DNA from: Paenibacillus plantarum
Lineage (GTDB): Bacteria; Bacillota; Bacilli; Paenibacillales; NBRC-103111
Assembly (NCBI RefSeq): GCF_013141695.1
Contig: NZ_WHNY01000067.1
Coordinates: 689,512-753,511 of the forward strand
Direction of reading: 5' to 3'
DNA length: 64,000 bases
Shown: one piece after another, positions 52,683 to 62,280 of the stretch
Layout: each line of letters opens with the position of its first letter
Numbering within the stretch: the stretch's first letter is position 1
Notes under the pieces: model-generated
The model's input: only the letters and a program-made list of their open reading frames with translations
Database searches by the model: none
What the model was told of the DNA's origin: nothing
Position numbers and translations under genes: made by a program

Positions 52683-52801
52683 TGAATTTCTAAATTATTA
52701 TTCACGTTATTATTGTTGTACTGTTCTATTTGTACCTGTTAGTTATTTAAGATTATTTAAGAACTGTTAATCATCATAGTAATGCGAATATTTAGCATCA
52801 G

Positions 52802-52896
52802 CCACCTTGCGACTATCCATCGCAGGGTGGTTTTCTTTTTTGTCCGCCGCAGTATCGCAAACAACACAAATATCCGCTCAGAGAGTATGAGCGGCG
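52802..52896 (+). repeat. Direct repeat with terminator, copy 2
   Basis: Second copy of the block at 51827. CCACC/GGTGG stem with inner GCGA/TCGC, then TTTTCTTTTTTG. Marks the end of the displaced toxin-immunity module and could serve recombination that swaps tips. Confidence 0.8.
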
Positions 52897-53025
52897 GTTA
52901 GTCAAAAGACTCCCAACCAGGCCGAATGAAGCTATCATATATCAATCAACACACATAACCCGTGTAATACTGCTATAAAGTTAATTCGGTTGTACGCACA
53001 TCACGCTTGAATTTTATACTCTAAA

Positions 53026-53041
53026 TAACGCTTTAGCGTTA
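53026..53041. repeat. 16-bp perfect palindrome
   Basis: TAACGCTTTAGCGTTA, followed by ACGATAC. It shares the TAACG/CGTTA elements of the attC-like half-sites but lacks the rest. The remainder of 52900-53105 shows nothing I can identify. Confidence 0.4.
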
Positions 53042-53105
53042 ACGATACTTTGCCGAATTTAAAGTAATTTTTTGCAGATGCACGTGGAGGGCAAAGCAGA
53101 CCTTA

Positions 53106-53381
53106 ATGGGGCCGAGATTGGCTTATAGAGATGGCCGCGCTGCTATCTCCTTCATTGAAACAAGACAAACGGCACAGGAAAGAATTGATGGTGGGGGGGG
53201 CATATCTTCACGATCCAGGTCAGTGGAACCGATGCCTAATGGAATTCATATCCATGTCAACCCGGGTACGAACCGATACAAGGAATACTCTGCAGCGCAT
53301 ATTAATCTCGAAGCGTTCGGCGATACCCATCATAATATCGGGAATGAGTTGGCTCTCGGTTTGATCGGCGGCATATCTTAA
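53106..53381 (+). pseudogene. Possible further toxin-tip relic
   Basis: An open frame of 91 codons (ends AHINLEAFGDTHHNIGNELA LGLIGGIS in two parts), with HVEGKADLNGAEIG just upstream in another frame, has the look of a decayed toxin domain after the RHS module. No ribosome site. I do not recognise a family; low confidence. Confidence 0.3.
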
Positions 53382-53689
53382 TGTGTGAAATCAGTTCTGT
53401 TGGAATACATACGGAGTCGAAGATAAGGTGTGTCTTACCTGCGGTTAATCCCCGTATTTTATTGCTGGAACTATAGAAGAAAGCAACGCTTACTTTATCT
53501 CAAGTGGGTTTCATAGCGGACAAGCAGATGTATACGCGTGTGTATCGTTTGCCAGATCCATTACGGAATATTAGGGATACCGAAATTCAAAACTTTGTTC
53601 ATTCAGCGTCGGCATACTGGAAGTGTTTAGATAATCTATTGTTTTTTTGTATATAAAAGGTTACTGTATACTTAGATGAATATGAACGA
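53382..53689. other. Noncoding or decayed DNA
   Basis: Only short frames (for example AYFISSGFHSGQADVYA near 53490) without start codons or ribosome sites. Probably more relic DNA of the toxin region. Confidence 0.3.
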
Positions 53690-53736
53690 AACCCGAGAAG
53701 AACTCGTTGACGGATAGGCCGTTGACGGGTTTTTTC
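53690..53736 (+). terminator. Probable terminator
   Basis: AACCCG pairs with CGGGTT and is followed by TTTTT; the interior contains GTTGACGG twice. Confidence 0.55.
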
Positions 53737-53782
53737 TGTCGTTTTCGTTCAATTCAAAACAAAATGACAAAGGAGAATTGTC

Positions 53783-54169
53783 ATGAAAGGTAGAGTAATG
53801 AAATTTAAAGCATTCATGAGAAAGGTAATATCTAATTTTTACAATCCTATCAAAGTACATCAAGATAGCAAAATACTAATTTCAATAATTATCATGGTAA
53901 CTACCTATCCACTTGTGTTAAGTATGTTTGTTGAAACATTTACAGAATTAAAGATGGCTCTAATTGTATATACGATTTTGTTTCTTTTAGTCATTTGGAG
54001 ATACGGTCAACACCGGTTAGAAGCTAATATTTTTATTGAGATGGCATTAGATGTGGCTAGCGTTTTTTATGTCCCGACAAATCCTGTTGCATGGGTGAAG
54101 ATGGCATATACAATTATTAATAAAGGCAAACTTTTCATTAAGACTAAAACCGATATTGTAGATTTGTAG
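53783..54169 (+). CDS. Small membrane protein, possibly amber-truncated
   Basis: 128 residues from ATG 53783 with AAAGGAG upstream. Two or three membrane helices (about 30-50, 55-75 and 90-110). It stops at TAG (54167-54169), but the same frame continues without a break for another 124 codons (GISQLRGLITTRRVRKISGP...). The full-length gene may therefore have been about 253 residues, with a membrane N-terminus and a soluble C-terminal domain. Confidence 0.6.
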   Translation: MKGRVMKFKAFMRKVISNFYNPIKVHQDSKILISIIIMVTTYPLVLSMFVETFTELKMALIVYTILFLLVIWRYGQHRLEANIFIEMALDVASVFYVPTNPVAWVKMAYTIINKGKLFIKTKTDIVDL

Positions 54170-54544
54170 GTTACAGTAGGAATTTCTCAACTAAGAGGGC
54201 TTATAACAACTAGACGTGTTAGAAAAATATCTGGTCCAGAAGATGCAACAGTTAAAATTGCGATTTGGTCATTGACTACCATCACTCCTTCAGCTGTCAA
54301 TTATCGAATGCCGGCAAACGAACTGTATTTCGATTGTTATACAGATGCTTCTGTAGAATGGGAAGACCTTCTGCGAATTGAAATATATTTACCAGATGAT
54401 TCTGAATATCACATTGGTGGTACATACTTACTTCAACAATATACCGAGAATGAACCTGATGTTAGACCAGCGCGCCCAGCTCCCGTTGATAAACCTGATC
54501 CACCTGAGAGGCCGGGGGGACCAGGTTCTAGAGGTCCCAGATAA
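54170..54544 (+). pseudogene. Possible C-terminal half of the 53783 gene
   Basis: Same frame as the preceding gene, no good start or ribosome site. ANELYFDCYTDASVEWEDLL, RIEIYLPDDSEYHIGGTYLL and a Pro-rich basic tail (RPARPAPVDKPDPPERPGGP). Either a nonsense-split gene or a separate gene using TTG 54272. Confidence 0.4.
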
Positions 54545-54583
54545 ATGTGGGTTAGTGAAATATATAGATCCCTTTCTACAAGA

Positions 54584-54640
54584 AAAACAAACACTCCGTC
54601 TAACACTTAGTTTTCGTGTTTTGACGGGTGTTTTTTTTGT
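54584..54640. terminator. Bidirectional terminator
   Basis: ACACTCCGTC pairs with GACGGGTGT (one mismatch) with T8 on the right and A-rich DNA on the left; an inner AACAC...GTGTT stem extends it. Confidence 0.7.
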
Positions 54641-54666
54641 TTTTAATGGTTGTCTGAAACCTACTA

Positions 54667-54933
54667 TTAAAGACAGGTTTCATTACTCCAGTCAGGTCTT
54701 GGATTACGCCCACGACCAATTACATAACGAATGCGCTCCGATTGATTATCTCCTGCCTGTTGATCGATCCAGTCCCAAGTGTCATTGGCAAGTGTTAGTG
54801 ATACTTTTTTAGTAGTTCCTAGAGGAGGGCGCCCAGGTTTTCTTCCCGATGATCTGGTTGCTCCGCCTAAGCGTCCACCTGGCTGCCTTCCTATTCCGCG
54901 AGTGGCGCCGCCGCTTGGACTGATAATATGCAA
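54667..54933 (-). CDS. Ribbon-helix-helix-like DNA-binding protein
   Basis: 88 residues. A Gly/Arg/Pro-rich N-terminus (GGATRGIGRQPGGRLGGATR) is followed by GRPPLGTTKKVSLTLANDTW, DWIDQQAGDNQSERIRYVIG, a beta strand plus two helices as in ribbon-helix-helix (MetJ/Arc) repressors. No clear ribosome site. It ends at the shared terminator 54584-54640, which supports expression. May regulate a neighbouring mobile function. Confidence 0.5.
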   Translation of the reverse strand: MHIISPSGGATRGIGRQPGGRLGGATRSSGRKPGRPPLGTTKKVSLTLANDTWDWIDQQAGDNQSERIRYVIGRGRNPRPDWSNETCL

Positions 54934-55215
54934 ATTGAGTTGTTAGTCGCAAGATTATTAATCTTACTAGTGTTGAGTTCTGGTGTATTGTTGATTATGA
55001 TCTACCCCCTGTTGAGAAGTAAGAATGAGAACAAATTTGGTATTGCAAGCCTAGTAATCGGAATAATTGTTCTTTTATTTCTTTTTTACACTTGTTTAAT
55101 AAGTCCATTTGCTAAGAACTTATTCTTCATATATAAAGTTTCGAATTGGAAACAAATAAAAACACGTGTCTTAGGCGTTAGAACCTGCGACACGTGTTTT
55201 TATTTTTCCTTATAA
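54928..55215 (+). CDS. Small membrane protein (doubtful)
   Basis: 95 residues, two strong membrane helices (about 8-27 and 42-60). No ribosome site, its start overlaps the opposite gene, and its last 20 codons run through the terminator at 55158. Kept only because the hydrophobic pattern is protein-like. Confidence 0.3.
   Translation: MQIELLVARLLILLVLSSGVLLIMIYPLLRSKNENKFGIASLVIGIIVLLFLFYTCLISPFAKNLFFIYKVSNWKQIKTRVLGVRTCDTCFYFSL
55158..55203 (+). terminator. Rho-independent terminator
   Basis: AACACGTGTC (55161-55170) pairs perfectly with GACACGTGTT (55189-55198), then TTTTATTTTT. Confidence 0.8.
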
Positions 55216-55371
55216 GTAAAATTGCTACCTATAAGGAGAAGCATCAGGGATATCGACTTTTTCGGGTCTGTATATAATCCCAAGGCGCTTCGATTATGTT
55301 CCATGTGTTAAAACAAAATAAACCGTTAGACTGAAAAATAAAGTATTAGACTCGGTTAATTGTAGTAACGT

Positions 55372-55421
55372 AAATAGAGGATGGTTAGTTCATTATATGA
55401 GCTAATCTCCTCTATTTTTTT
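55372..55421. terminator. Terminator-like hairpin at transposon left end
   Basis: AAATAGAGGA pairs with TCCTCTATTT, with an inner TTAGTTCAT/ATGAGCTAA stem, then TTTTTTG. Could insulate the transposon genes from outside transcription. Confidence 0.65.
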
Positions 55422-55509
55422 GTTTAATAGAAATATTAACTTTGGCTTTAAATCTTAGTATAAATTATTTAATATATTGAGGATAAAGGCTTTCGTTGGG
55501 GGTGTTGTT

Positions 55510-56664
55510 GTGAGAGTACAAGAAGTAATTCTTAATGATAATAAAAAGAGATATTTACTGTTGGATGAGGTAGGTGTTCCAGTTGTTCCTGTGATGAAGT
55601 ATTTAAAATACCTGGATCAGACTGGTAAAAGTAACAACACACTTAAGACTTATTGCTATGCATTAAAACAGTATTTTACTTATCTTGAAGAGCAGAAGTT
55701 AGATTATAAAGAAGTAGGTGTTAAGGATCTTGCTAGCTTTGTAGGTTGGTTGCGTAATCCGTTTGAAAGCGGGAAAGTTACTCCTTTACATCAGATTGAA
55801 GCCAAAAGAACAGAAAAATCAGTGAATCTTATAATCACAGTGGTAACAAACCTATATGATTACTTTTTCCGTATTCAAGAGATTCAAAACGATATGGTAG
55901 ATAAACTGGTAAGACAGGTATTTAGAGGTGGTCATAGTAAATATAAAGGATTCCTGCATCATGTCAATGAAGGAAAACCGACTAGTAAGAACGTTTTAAA
56001 GCTGAAAGAACCAAGAAGAAAACCTAGGGCTTTGCTTAAGGAGGAAGTCGAACACATCTACGAGTCCACAACGAACATTCGTGATCGATTGTTGATTCAG
56101 CTGTTGTTTGAAACGGGACTACGTATCGGGGAAGCATTATCACTCTTCATGGAAGACTTCGTATTCAATCACAAGAATGGCCATCGAATACGTTTAACGG
56201 ACCGCGGTGAATTGGAGAACGGTGCTAAACTCAAGACGGGTGAACGGGAATTGTTTGTTTCGCAGGGACTAATGGATTTATATGACGACTACCTATACAA
56301 CGTGATTGATGATCTCGAAATCGATACGAATTTTGTATTTGTTAAACTACGTGGAAACCGAGTTGGACAACCGATGAATGACCGCGATGTACGCGCCTTA
56401 TTTAAAGTACTATGTAAGAAAACAGGGATGCACATTCACCCTCACTTGCTACGGCACACGCATGCAACAATATACTACCGTCAAACGAAGGACATCAAAC
56501 AAGTACAGGAACGATTAGGACACGCCAATATTCAAACAACTATGAACATGTATGTCCATCCATCGCAAGAAGATATTCGTGAGAATTGGGAGAAAGCTCA
56601 GCATGCATTTCAGCTTGGTAATATACAATCAGAGGAGATAACTGACAGTGGTATTACAGAATAA
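55510..56664 (+). CDS. tnpA: Tn554 TnpA-like tyrosine recombinase
   Basis: 384 residues from GTG 55510 (GGGGG upstream; an earlier frame opening at 55477 has none). SAM-like core-binding domain about 25-150; catalytic domain with FETGLRIGEAL (first Arg, about 204), HPHLLRHTHA (H-x-x-R, about 309-313), LGHANIQTT and Tyr in TTMNMYVH (about 347). It cuts and joins the transposon ends with TnpB. It overlaps tnpB by 17 nt. Family length for TnpA is about 360. Confidence 0.88.
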   Translation: MRVQEVILNDNKKRYLLLDEVGVPVVPVMKYLKYLDQTGKSNNTLKTYCYALKQYFTYLEEQKLDYKEVGVKDLASFVGWLRNPFESGKVTPLHQIEAKRTEKSVNLIITVVTNLYDYFFRIQEIQNDMVDKLVRQVFRGGHSKYKGFLHHVNEGKPTSKNVLKLKEPRRKPRALLKEEVEHIYESTTNIRDRLLIQLLFETGLRIGEALSLFMEDFVFNHKNGHRIRLTDRGELENGAKLKTGERELFVSQGLMDLYDDYLYNVIDDLEIDTNFVFVKLRGNRVGQPMNDRDVRALFKVLCKKTGMHIHPHLLRHTHATIYYRQTKDIKQVQERLGHANIQTTMNMYVHPSQEDIRENWEKAQHAFQLGNIQSEEITDSGITE

Positions 56665-58762
56665 AAAATATGTGAATGCGAATAGATTCCATTATAACCA
56701 GCTTAAACAAGAGATTTCCAGTTATCAAGAACGGTTAGTTCATAATGATAGTTCTGTGTCGTTTCGCAAAATTGAGAACCCCTATTTCATGACTGAGAAT
56801 ACTTGGACTGTAGAAATAATTGGTTCAATAGCTAATTTTCATGATCAACGAAACAAATATAATCGATCTAATAAAAACATTCGGTTCGAATTTAATAATC
56901 CGTTTGTTAATCTTGAAATGAAGTATGTTGTGTTCCACAAGTTATTTAGTGATGAATGGTCATTTTCAAGCTTATTCGGAACTAATTTCACAAACATAAA
57001 CCGGCTCACAAGATTTCTTAATGAAAAACATCCTCGACTAGAATCTTTGCTAGATTTGAACATTGATAAGGCGGACCAGGAGTGGTTGTTCTGGTTGGAG
57101 AATCAAAATATTCTTACAAAAACCATAAAGAACCATGACGTGTATGGTGAACAAATAGTCAAATGTCCAATTACCAACTTTTTAAGACATATGCATTTTA
57201 CTATATCTAAACTTAGTGATACTCGCGAGGAATGGGATAAAGAACGCTGGGACATCCGTACTTTGCATGCTACATATGGGATTAATTATATTAAGTCACA
57301 ATCTCAACATTTTGTTGACTTCTCAAAAATAAGGAACCCCTCAATACGGAGTAATGTTAAAGGATATTTTAAACTACGTCTTTTAAACAAAAACAGTTTC
57401 TCTTGGTCTACTGCAGTAATTTATATGAATGTTATTCCTGGATTCTTAAACTTCATTTGCAACTTAGAGCCTTTATGGAATGACTTAAAAGATCTTCAAA
57501 GAAGCCATATTTTAAAATATATTGAATCGCTTCACCAAAGTGCAAAAAAGCTTACAAGACGTAATTCAAACCCTGAATCATACATTAAATACAATCTATC
57601 AGCTGTAAGTAAGTTTTTGGATGACATTCAGCGTTATGAATATGACATCGCTCCTAAAACAAATACAAGACAGCTGCTTTTTCCCGAAGACAGACCAAAA
57701 CGTAAAAAGAAACCTTACGATCAAATTGATTACATACCGGAATATGTTTTAGAACAACTTTTTGCTAACTTAAATTATTTGCATCCAGAGGTCCAACCTT
57801 TGGTATGGATAGCATTCAAGACTGGTTTGCGCATTTCAGATGTTTTGGGATTAACACAAGATTGTTTAGTAAGAATCAATGGAAAATACTACATTGAAAC
57901 TGATATTGAAAAGACATATGTGAAAGGCCATCGCATCCCAATTGATGATGAATTAGCTAATATGGTGGCGGCTTTAATAAAAAAATCAATTGAGAACAGC
58001 AATGAGGACAACAATCCGGATAAATACGTCTTCATTCGATTTCGTGGTTCCAGAAAAGGCAGACCATATTCTCAATTTTGGGTTGGAGAGAAATTGAACT
58101 GCCTGGCAAGAAATGCGAATATCACTGATGAAAGCGGAAACGTATTCTACTTTAAAACTCATCAATTTCGTCACACCTATGCTATTAAGATGCTCAACGG
58201 CGGAGCAGATATATTAATCGTTCAGGAGTTATTGGCGCATGCTTCTCCTGAGATGACAATGCGCTATGCCAAACTTTTAGAGAATACTAAGCGCAAGGCA
58301 TTTGAAACAGTTGTCAAACAAGGCGTATTTAGCTTTGATATGAATGGGAAAATCCATGAGATCCATAAGGATGAAGAAATCCCATACGATATTCTGGAAA
58401 CGCTCTGGCGTGATCAGAAGCTAAATGCGATCGATAATCCCTACGGCTCCTGTCGGGCCCGTGTAAATGGTAATTGCCCATACGCGGAAGAACCCCCTTG
58501 TTTAACTTGTAACGGCGGCAGCCCTTGTAAAGACTTAGCTGTAGGTCTATCTGACATGGACGTACCTAAGTACGAAATTCATATTCAATCCACCTCAAAA
58601 ATGATAGAAGTTGCCAAACAATACGGCCGCGACGAAATTGCGGAGAAAAACCAAAAGAATCTTGATCGTCTAACCAGCATCTATGAGACGATCAGGAAAG
58701 GTAATATTGTTTTTGGACGGTTAGAACGTATCAAAGGAAAGCAAGGTGCAAAACATGTCTAA
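56648..58762 (+). CDS. tnpB: Tn554 TnpB-like tyrosine recombinase
   Basis: 704 residues from GTG 56648. The catalytic domain follows a 350-residue N-terminal DNA-binding part: FKTGLRISDVL (about 391), THQFRHTYAI (H-x-x-R, about 504), LLAHASPEMTMRYAK (Tyr about 539). A Cys-rich module after the tyrosine (CRARVNGNCPYAEEPPCLTC) is typical of TnpB. Works with TnpA and TnpC in site-specific transposition. Its stop overlaps the tnpC start. Confidence 0.88.
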   Translation: MVLQNKKYVNANRFHYNQLKQEISSYQERLVHNDSSVSFRKIENPYFMTENTWTVEIIGSIANFHDQRNKYNRSNKNIRFEFNNPFVNLEMKYVVFHKLFSDEWSFSSLFGTNFTNINRLTRFLNEKHPRLESLLDLNIDKADQEWLFWLENQNILTKTIKNHDVYGEQIVKCPITNFLRHMHFTISKLSDTREEWDKERWDIRTLHATYGINYIKSQSQHFVDFSKIRNPSIRSNVKGYFKLRLLNKNSFSWSTAVIYMNVIPGFLNFICNLEPLWNDLKDLQRSHILKYIESLHQSAKKLTRRNSNPESYIKYNLSAVSKFLDDIQRYEYDIAPKTNTRQLLFPEDRPKRKKKPYDQIDYIPEYVLEQLFANLNYLHPEVQPLVWIAFKTGLRISDVLGLTQDCLVRINGKYYIETDIEKTYVKGHRIPIDDELANMVAALIKKSIENSNEDNNPDKYVFIRFRGSRKGRPYSQFWVGEKLNCLARNANITDESGNVFYFKTHQFRHTYAIKMLNGGADILIVQELLAHASPEMTMRYAKLLENTKRKAFETVVKQGVFSFDMNGKIHEIHKDEEIPYDILETLWRDQKLNAIDNPYGSCRARVNGNCPYAEEPPCLTCNGGSPCKDLAVGLSDMDVPKYEIHIQSTSKMIEVAKQYGRDEIAEKNQKNLDRLTSIYETIRKGNIVFGRLERIKGKQGAKHV

Positions 58763-59135
58763 TTACGATCGTAGAGAGCATCTAAAGCAGGTTCATGAGG
58801 CTCGCAAAGCAAAGACCATACAAAGAGTGGATGAGTCGATTAGACGGCTTGTAAAAGCCAAGGAAGGCATCAATTTTAATAGTGTAGCAACTGATTCTGG
58901 CGTAAGCAAAGCAACGCTCTATAACCATCTTGAGATACGCGTGCGTATTGAATCGCTTCGTCAGCAGCAAGCTCAAGTGCCGACTCCAAAACAAATCAAG
59001 CAAGAGATGGATGAAAACAATAAGGACGCAATCATTGCTTCGCTAAAACGTAAGATGAAGAAGCTCGAAGAAGAAAATAGTAAGTTGCGAGAACAACTTA
59101 AGTTTTCCTATGCGGAGGTCTATCAAAGGATTTGA
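58755..59135 (+). CDS. tnpC: Tn554 TnpC-like protein (DUF6262)
   Basis: 126 residues from ATG 58755, overlapping the tnpB stop by 8 nt. A helix-turn-helix (FNSVATDSGVSKATLYNHLE) and a C-terminal coiled coil (SLKRKMKKLEEENSKLREQL). TnpC influences orientation and efficiency of Tn554 transposition. Length matches the family (about 125). Confidence 0.85.
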   Translation: MSNYDRREHLKQVHEARKAKTIQRVDESIRRLVKAKEGINFNSVATDSGVSKATLYNHLEIRVRIESLRQQQAQVPTPKQIKQEMDENNKDAIIASLKRKMKKLEEENSKLREQLKFSYAEVYQRI

Positions 59136-59284
59136 GGAAATGTTGTTCCTCTTCTTCTGCAAGCAACTAAATGAGAAGTAAAGATTAACTAATCTGTATA
59201 TGATGAAGATAAAAAATTGTTGCAACTTTTACCTTCCAAATTCGTCCAATATTAGGTAATACTTGATGTGGAGGAGGAGTGGAA

Positions 59285-60880
59285 ATGAAGAAAATATGGG
59301 CTGTATTCGCACTGATCGGATTTCTGAGTTTGCCTATGCTTGCCCATACGGGGAAGGCGCACGCCAATGTGCCGGATGTGAGGGTGACGATTCCAGGATA
59401 TAAGGTAAAACTAAATGGACACTTGGTGGATAACGCGTATCGCGAGTACCCCCTGTTGGTGTATAAGGAGATCACATACTTCCCAATGACATGGTACGAT
59501 TCTCGGCTGCTGGGGCTGGAAGCCCGCTGGTCCAAGCAGGAGGGGCTCCAGATTTACCAAGGGCAGGTGGCTTCGACCTATGCCTCTTACAAGTCGGATC
59601 ACCGTAATGCGGCATCCTATCACGCGGAGGTGCCAGCGTCGGCCATTACCGTGAACGGTCAGGTCATCGACAACGCTAAGGAGGAGTATCCCCTCCTCAG
59701 CTTCCGGGACGTGACGTACTTCCCCCTTACCTGGAGGTTCGCGCATGACCAGTTTAGCTGGGACTACATTTGGGATACGGTGGACGGTCTTAGCATCACG
59801 TCCCATAACCCGCAGATACAAATGGCCGAGTTGCCCGTGTATGCCGAGGAGAACGATGTCGCCCTGTACAATGGGTATTATTATTTTGTAGAAACGACAG
59901 GTACGACGAACCATGTATATCGTGCTCCCGTGAAGCAACCGTCCGACAAGGAAGAGATTTATTTCTATAATATCGATACCGCATATGGACTGCAAAAGAA
60001 TTTATCCTTTCAAATCCGTAACAACACGCTTTGGTTTACCTATCACCTCGGCGGAGCTATCATGGGACACGATGAGTTCGTGAAAATCGGTGACGACGGG
60101 AAAGCGGATCTGATACACAAAGGATACTTGGACTTCCGTGACACGTCTTACGGAACGTTGGTTACTCTTCTCGGTGCTTCGGCGTTCGAAGGTGGCAACT
60201 TGTATTTGTTACCACCAGGGGGGAGTGAAACAAACCGTAAGAATGTCGGAGATCCCGGCGTGAAATACGGTGTACATGCTACTTACAACGGTGGCGGCGA
60301 AGGATATGGCGCGGATTCCTCCACAACCGTTATTGGAGATGATGTGTACGTACTGGCTTCACGAGGTCAAACAGACGCAAATAAAATTTACAAAATCAAC
60401 TTGAAGACGAATAAAAGTACAATGATTGTCGACACAAGTGTCAACTGGTTCCGAATTATCAATAACAAGCTATACTATGTAAAAGACAAGGACAAAGCAT
60501 TATATTCGTCTACGTTGGACGGGACGGGCGAAATGGAACTGTCCGACCATTCTGTGTCATGGTTTGACAGCATTGATGGCAACGTATATTACACAACCAA
60601 GAAGGAAACGAACCAATTCGATCTATACCAGGCCGATCCGAACAGAGAAGACCAGCTCGTATGGACAACGCCAGTCTCCGAAGTGCAAGTTCTGAACAAT
60701 CAACTCATCTGCCGGCTTGGCGAAAAGGAAGATTACGGTGTCGTACTGCTGGACAGTTCAGGCCGCCTGCAGTTGAAAGTGACGGATCCGATTTCGCGCG
60801 TGCTTACGTCCGACGAGGGGATTCTCGTTGCTACTTCCGGCGGATCCGGCATACAGACGATAACGTTGTCCAACAATTAG
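59285..60880 (+). CDS. Secreted stalk-domain/DUF5050-like protein
   Basis: 531 residues from ATG 59285 behind GGAGGAGG. Signal peptide (WAVFALIGFLSLPMLAHTGK, cleavage after AHA). Two stalk-domain-like repeats (VKLNGHLVDNAYREYPLLVY about 34-55; ITVNGQVIDNAKEEYPLLSF about 117-138), the fold once called copper amine oxidase N-domain. The rest is a beta-propeller-like set of strands (NNKLYYVKDKDKALYSSTLD) as in DUF5050. Extracellular, probably wall-associated. Its GC is higher than the flanking array, suggesting separate origin. Cargo of the Tn554-like element. Confidence 0.75.
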   Translation: MKKIWAVFALIGFLSLPMLAHTGKAHANVPDVRVTIPGYKVKLNGHLVDNAYREYPLLVYKEITYFPMTWYDSRLLGLEARWSKQEGLQIYQGQVASTYASYKSDHRNAASYHAEVPASAITVNGQVIDNAKEEYPLLSFRDVTYFPLTWRFAHDQFSWDYIWDTVDGLSITSHNPQIQMAELPVYAEENDVALYNGYYYFVETTGTTNHVYRAPVKQPSDKEEIYFYNIDTAYGLQKNLSFQIRNNTLWFTYHLGGAIMGHDEFVKIGDDGKADLIHKGYLDFRDTSYGTLVTLLGASAFEGGNLYLLPPGGSETNRKNVGDPGVKYGVHATYNGGGEGYGADSSTTVIGDDVYVLASRGQTDANKIYKINLKTNKSTMIVDTSVNWFRIINNKLYYVKDKDKALYSSTLDGTGEMELSDHSVSWFDSIDGNVYYTTKKETNQFDLYQADPNREDQLVWTTPVSEVQVLNNQLICRLGEKEDYGVVLLDSSGRLQLKVTDPISRVLTSDEGILVATSGGSGIQTITLSNN

Positions 60881-60960
60881 TCGGTATACGGTAAGAGTGT
60901 TAAAGCTGACGCAGAGCGCTAGCATAATAACAACAGGCTGCCGGGTCGGCAGCCTGTTGC
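60881..60960. repeat. attC-like repeat P (doubtful) or terminator
   Basis: Perfect 12-bp hairpin CAACAGGCTGCC (60931-60942)/GGCAGCCTGTTG (60948-60959) with a 5-nt loop. The left part (GGTATACGGTAAGAGTG) matches the family dyad only weakly and there is no right half, so it may simply terminate the gene before it. Confidence 0.4.
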
Positions 60961-61071
60961 AATGTTGTGTCGATTGATCATGAATCATATTAATCTTTCA
61001 CATGCAACTTGGAAAATGGTATTATAAAAAATGGGAATTCTGCATTATTCTATTCTAGGAGATGGTATTGC

Positions 61072-62154
61072 ATGTTTGTTTCACCACTAATCGGTTTTAT
61101 TATTTCAGGAATAATGTTAGTACTAATAATACCTTTAATAAGACGAATTTCAATTGCGATAGGTGCTGTAGCTGTTCCGAATCATCGTACAATGCATAGT
61201 ACAATTATGCCTCGATTAGGGGGACTAGCTATATTCATTTCCTTTATATCATCAGTTTCTATTATGTATCCTAAGATAATTCCGTCACTTCCCGCTTTTT
61301 GGGGGTTACTAGTTTCAGCATTTATTATTGAAATAGTAGGTGTGCTTGATGATGTTTACACTTTGTCCGCTAAGTGGAAATTGCTTGGCCAAATTCTATC
61401 TGCCGTGACAGTAGCCTTATCGGGTTTCACAGTTGACCAAGTACATATTCCATTTGCTCAAGATATTTATTTCCCAGGATGGTTTTCAATATTATTAACA
61501 GTCTTATGGATTGTGGGTTTAATCAATGCCCTTAATTGGATAGATGGTTTGGACGGTCTGGCCACTGGGATCGCGGGGATTTCATGTATTACTCTTTGTA
61601 TTATTGCAGGGTTAACTGGAAATATGATAGTACTGATATTAAGTGCAACCTTGCTTGGAAGCTTAGCAGGTTTCTATATTTTCAACTCTGAACCTGCTTC
61701 AATTTTTATGGGTGAATCTGGCTCCGCATTTCTTGGATTTGTACTGGCTGTTATATCAATACTTGGTTTCAAACAAGCTGTTTTCGTTTCTTTTATCATT
61801 CCATTATTAATATTAGGTGTTCCGCTATTAGATACCCTCCTTGCGATGACGCGCCGTGGTATTCAAGGTCGTCCACTATATGAGGCAGATCGTGGACATG
61901 TTCATCACAGACTGACAGACATTGGGGTTAGTCGTCGTAGCACGGTGTACATTTTATTTGGCATCTCATCATTCCTTGGTATGTGTGCCATTTTACTGAC
62001 AAAAGCATCCACATCTGCTATCACTCTCGTTATGTTGTTATTAATAATTGCCCTGTTAACTTTAGCTGGTGCCGAATTAGTAGGCATATTTAAAGGGAAT
62101 CGTCCTTTCTATGAACTACTCCGGAAGTTACGGCGAGTTCGTGATGAGAATTGA
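61072..62154 (+). CDS. WecA/TagO-like undecaprenyl-phosphate sugar-1-P transferase
   Basis: 360 residues from ATG 61072 behind TAGGAGATGG. About eleven membrane helices. Motifs of the MraY/WecA family: VPNHRTMHSTIMPRLGG, GVLDDVYTLSAKWKLLGQI (Asp-Asp), NALNWIDGLDGLATG, and the His-rich loop DRGHVHHRLTDIG. It transfers GlcNAc-1-phosphate (or a related sugar phosphate) to undecaprenyl phosphate, starting teichoic-acid or surface-polysaccharide synthesis. Being on a transposon it is probably an extra copy. tagO or wecA would be the symbol if confirmed. Confidence 0.88.
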   Translation: MFVSPLIGFIISGIMLVLIIPLIRRISIAIGAVAVPNHRTMHSTIMPRLGGLAIFISFISSVSIMYPKIIPSLPAFWGLLVSAFIIEIVGVLDDVYTLSAKWKLLGQILSAVTVALSGFTVDQVHIPFAQDIYFPGWFSILLTVLWIVGLINALNWIDGLDGLATGIAGISCITLCIIAGLTGNMIVLILSATLLGSLAGFYIFNSEPASIFMGESGSAFLGFVLAVISILGFKQAVFVSFIIPLLILGVPLLDTLLAMTRRGIQGRPLYEADRGHVHHRLTDIGVSRRSTVYILFGISSFLGMCAILLTKASTSAITLVMLLLIIALLTLAGAELVGIFKGNRPFYELLRKLRRVRDEN

Positions 62155-62181
62155 TCTGTTCATTGCTCAACAAATGTAGTT

Positions 62182-62210
62182 GGCCATCCCATTTAAGGAT
62201 GGCCTTTTAT
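62182..62210 (+). terminator. Rho-independent terminator
   Basis: GGCCATCC and GGATGGCC with a 7-nt loop, then TTTTAT. Confidence 0.85.
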
Positions 62211-62248
62211 AAATGCCAGCGCCATTTGTTACAGCGTTACTTACCGCA

Positions 62249-62280
62249 GTTCAATTAAAGGATAACTTTAGTTGAATACG
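62249..62280. repeat. attC-like repeat Q (left half)
   Basis: TCAATTAAAG, GATAA, CTTTAGTTGAATA: left dyad with one G-U-type change. It lies after the TagO-like gene and its terminator. Confidence 0.5.

Noticed and set aside
55510..58762. Tyrosine recombinases as the integrase of the cassette array
   Set aside because: Gene order and the TnpB Cys-rich tail fit Tn554 TnpA/TnpB; no IntI-specific patch is seen and the module sits inside its own transposon.
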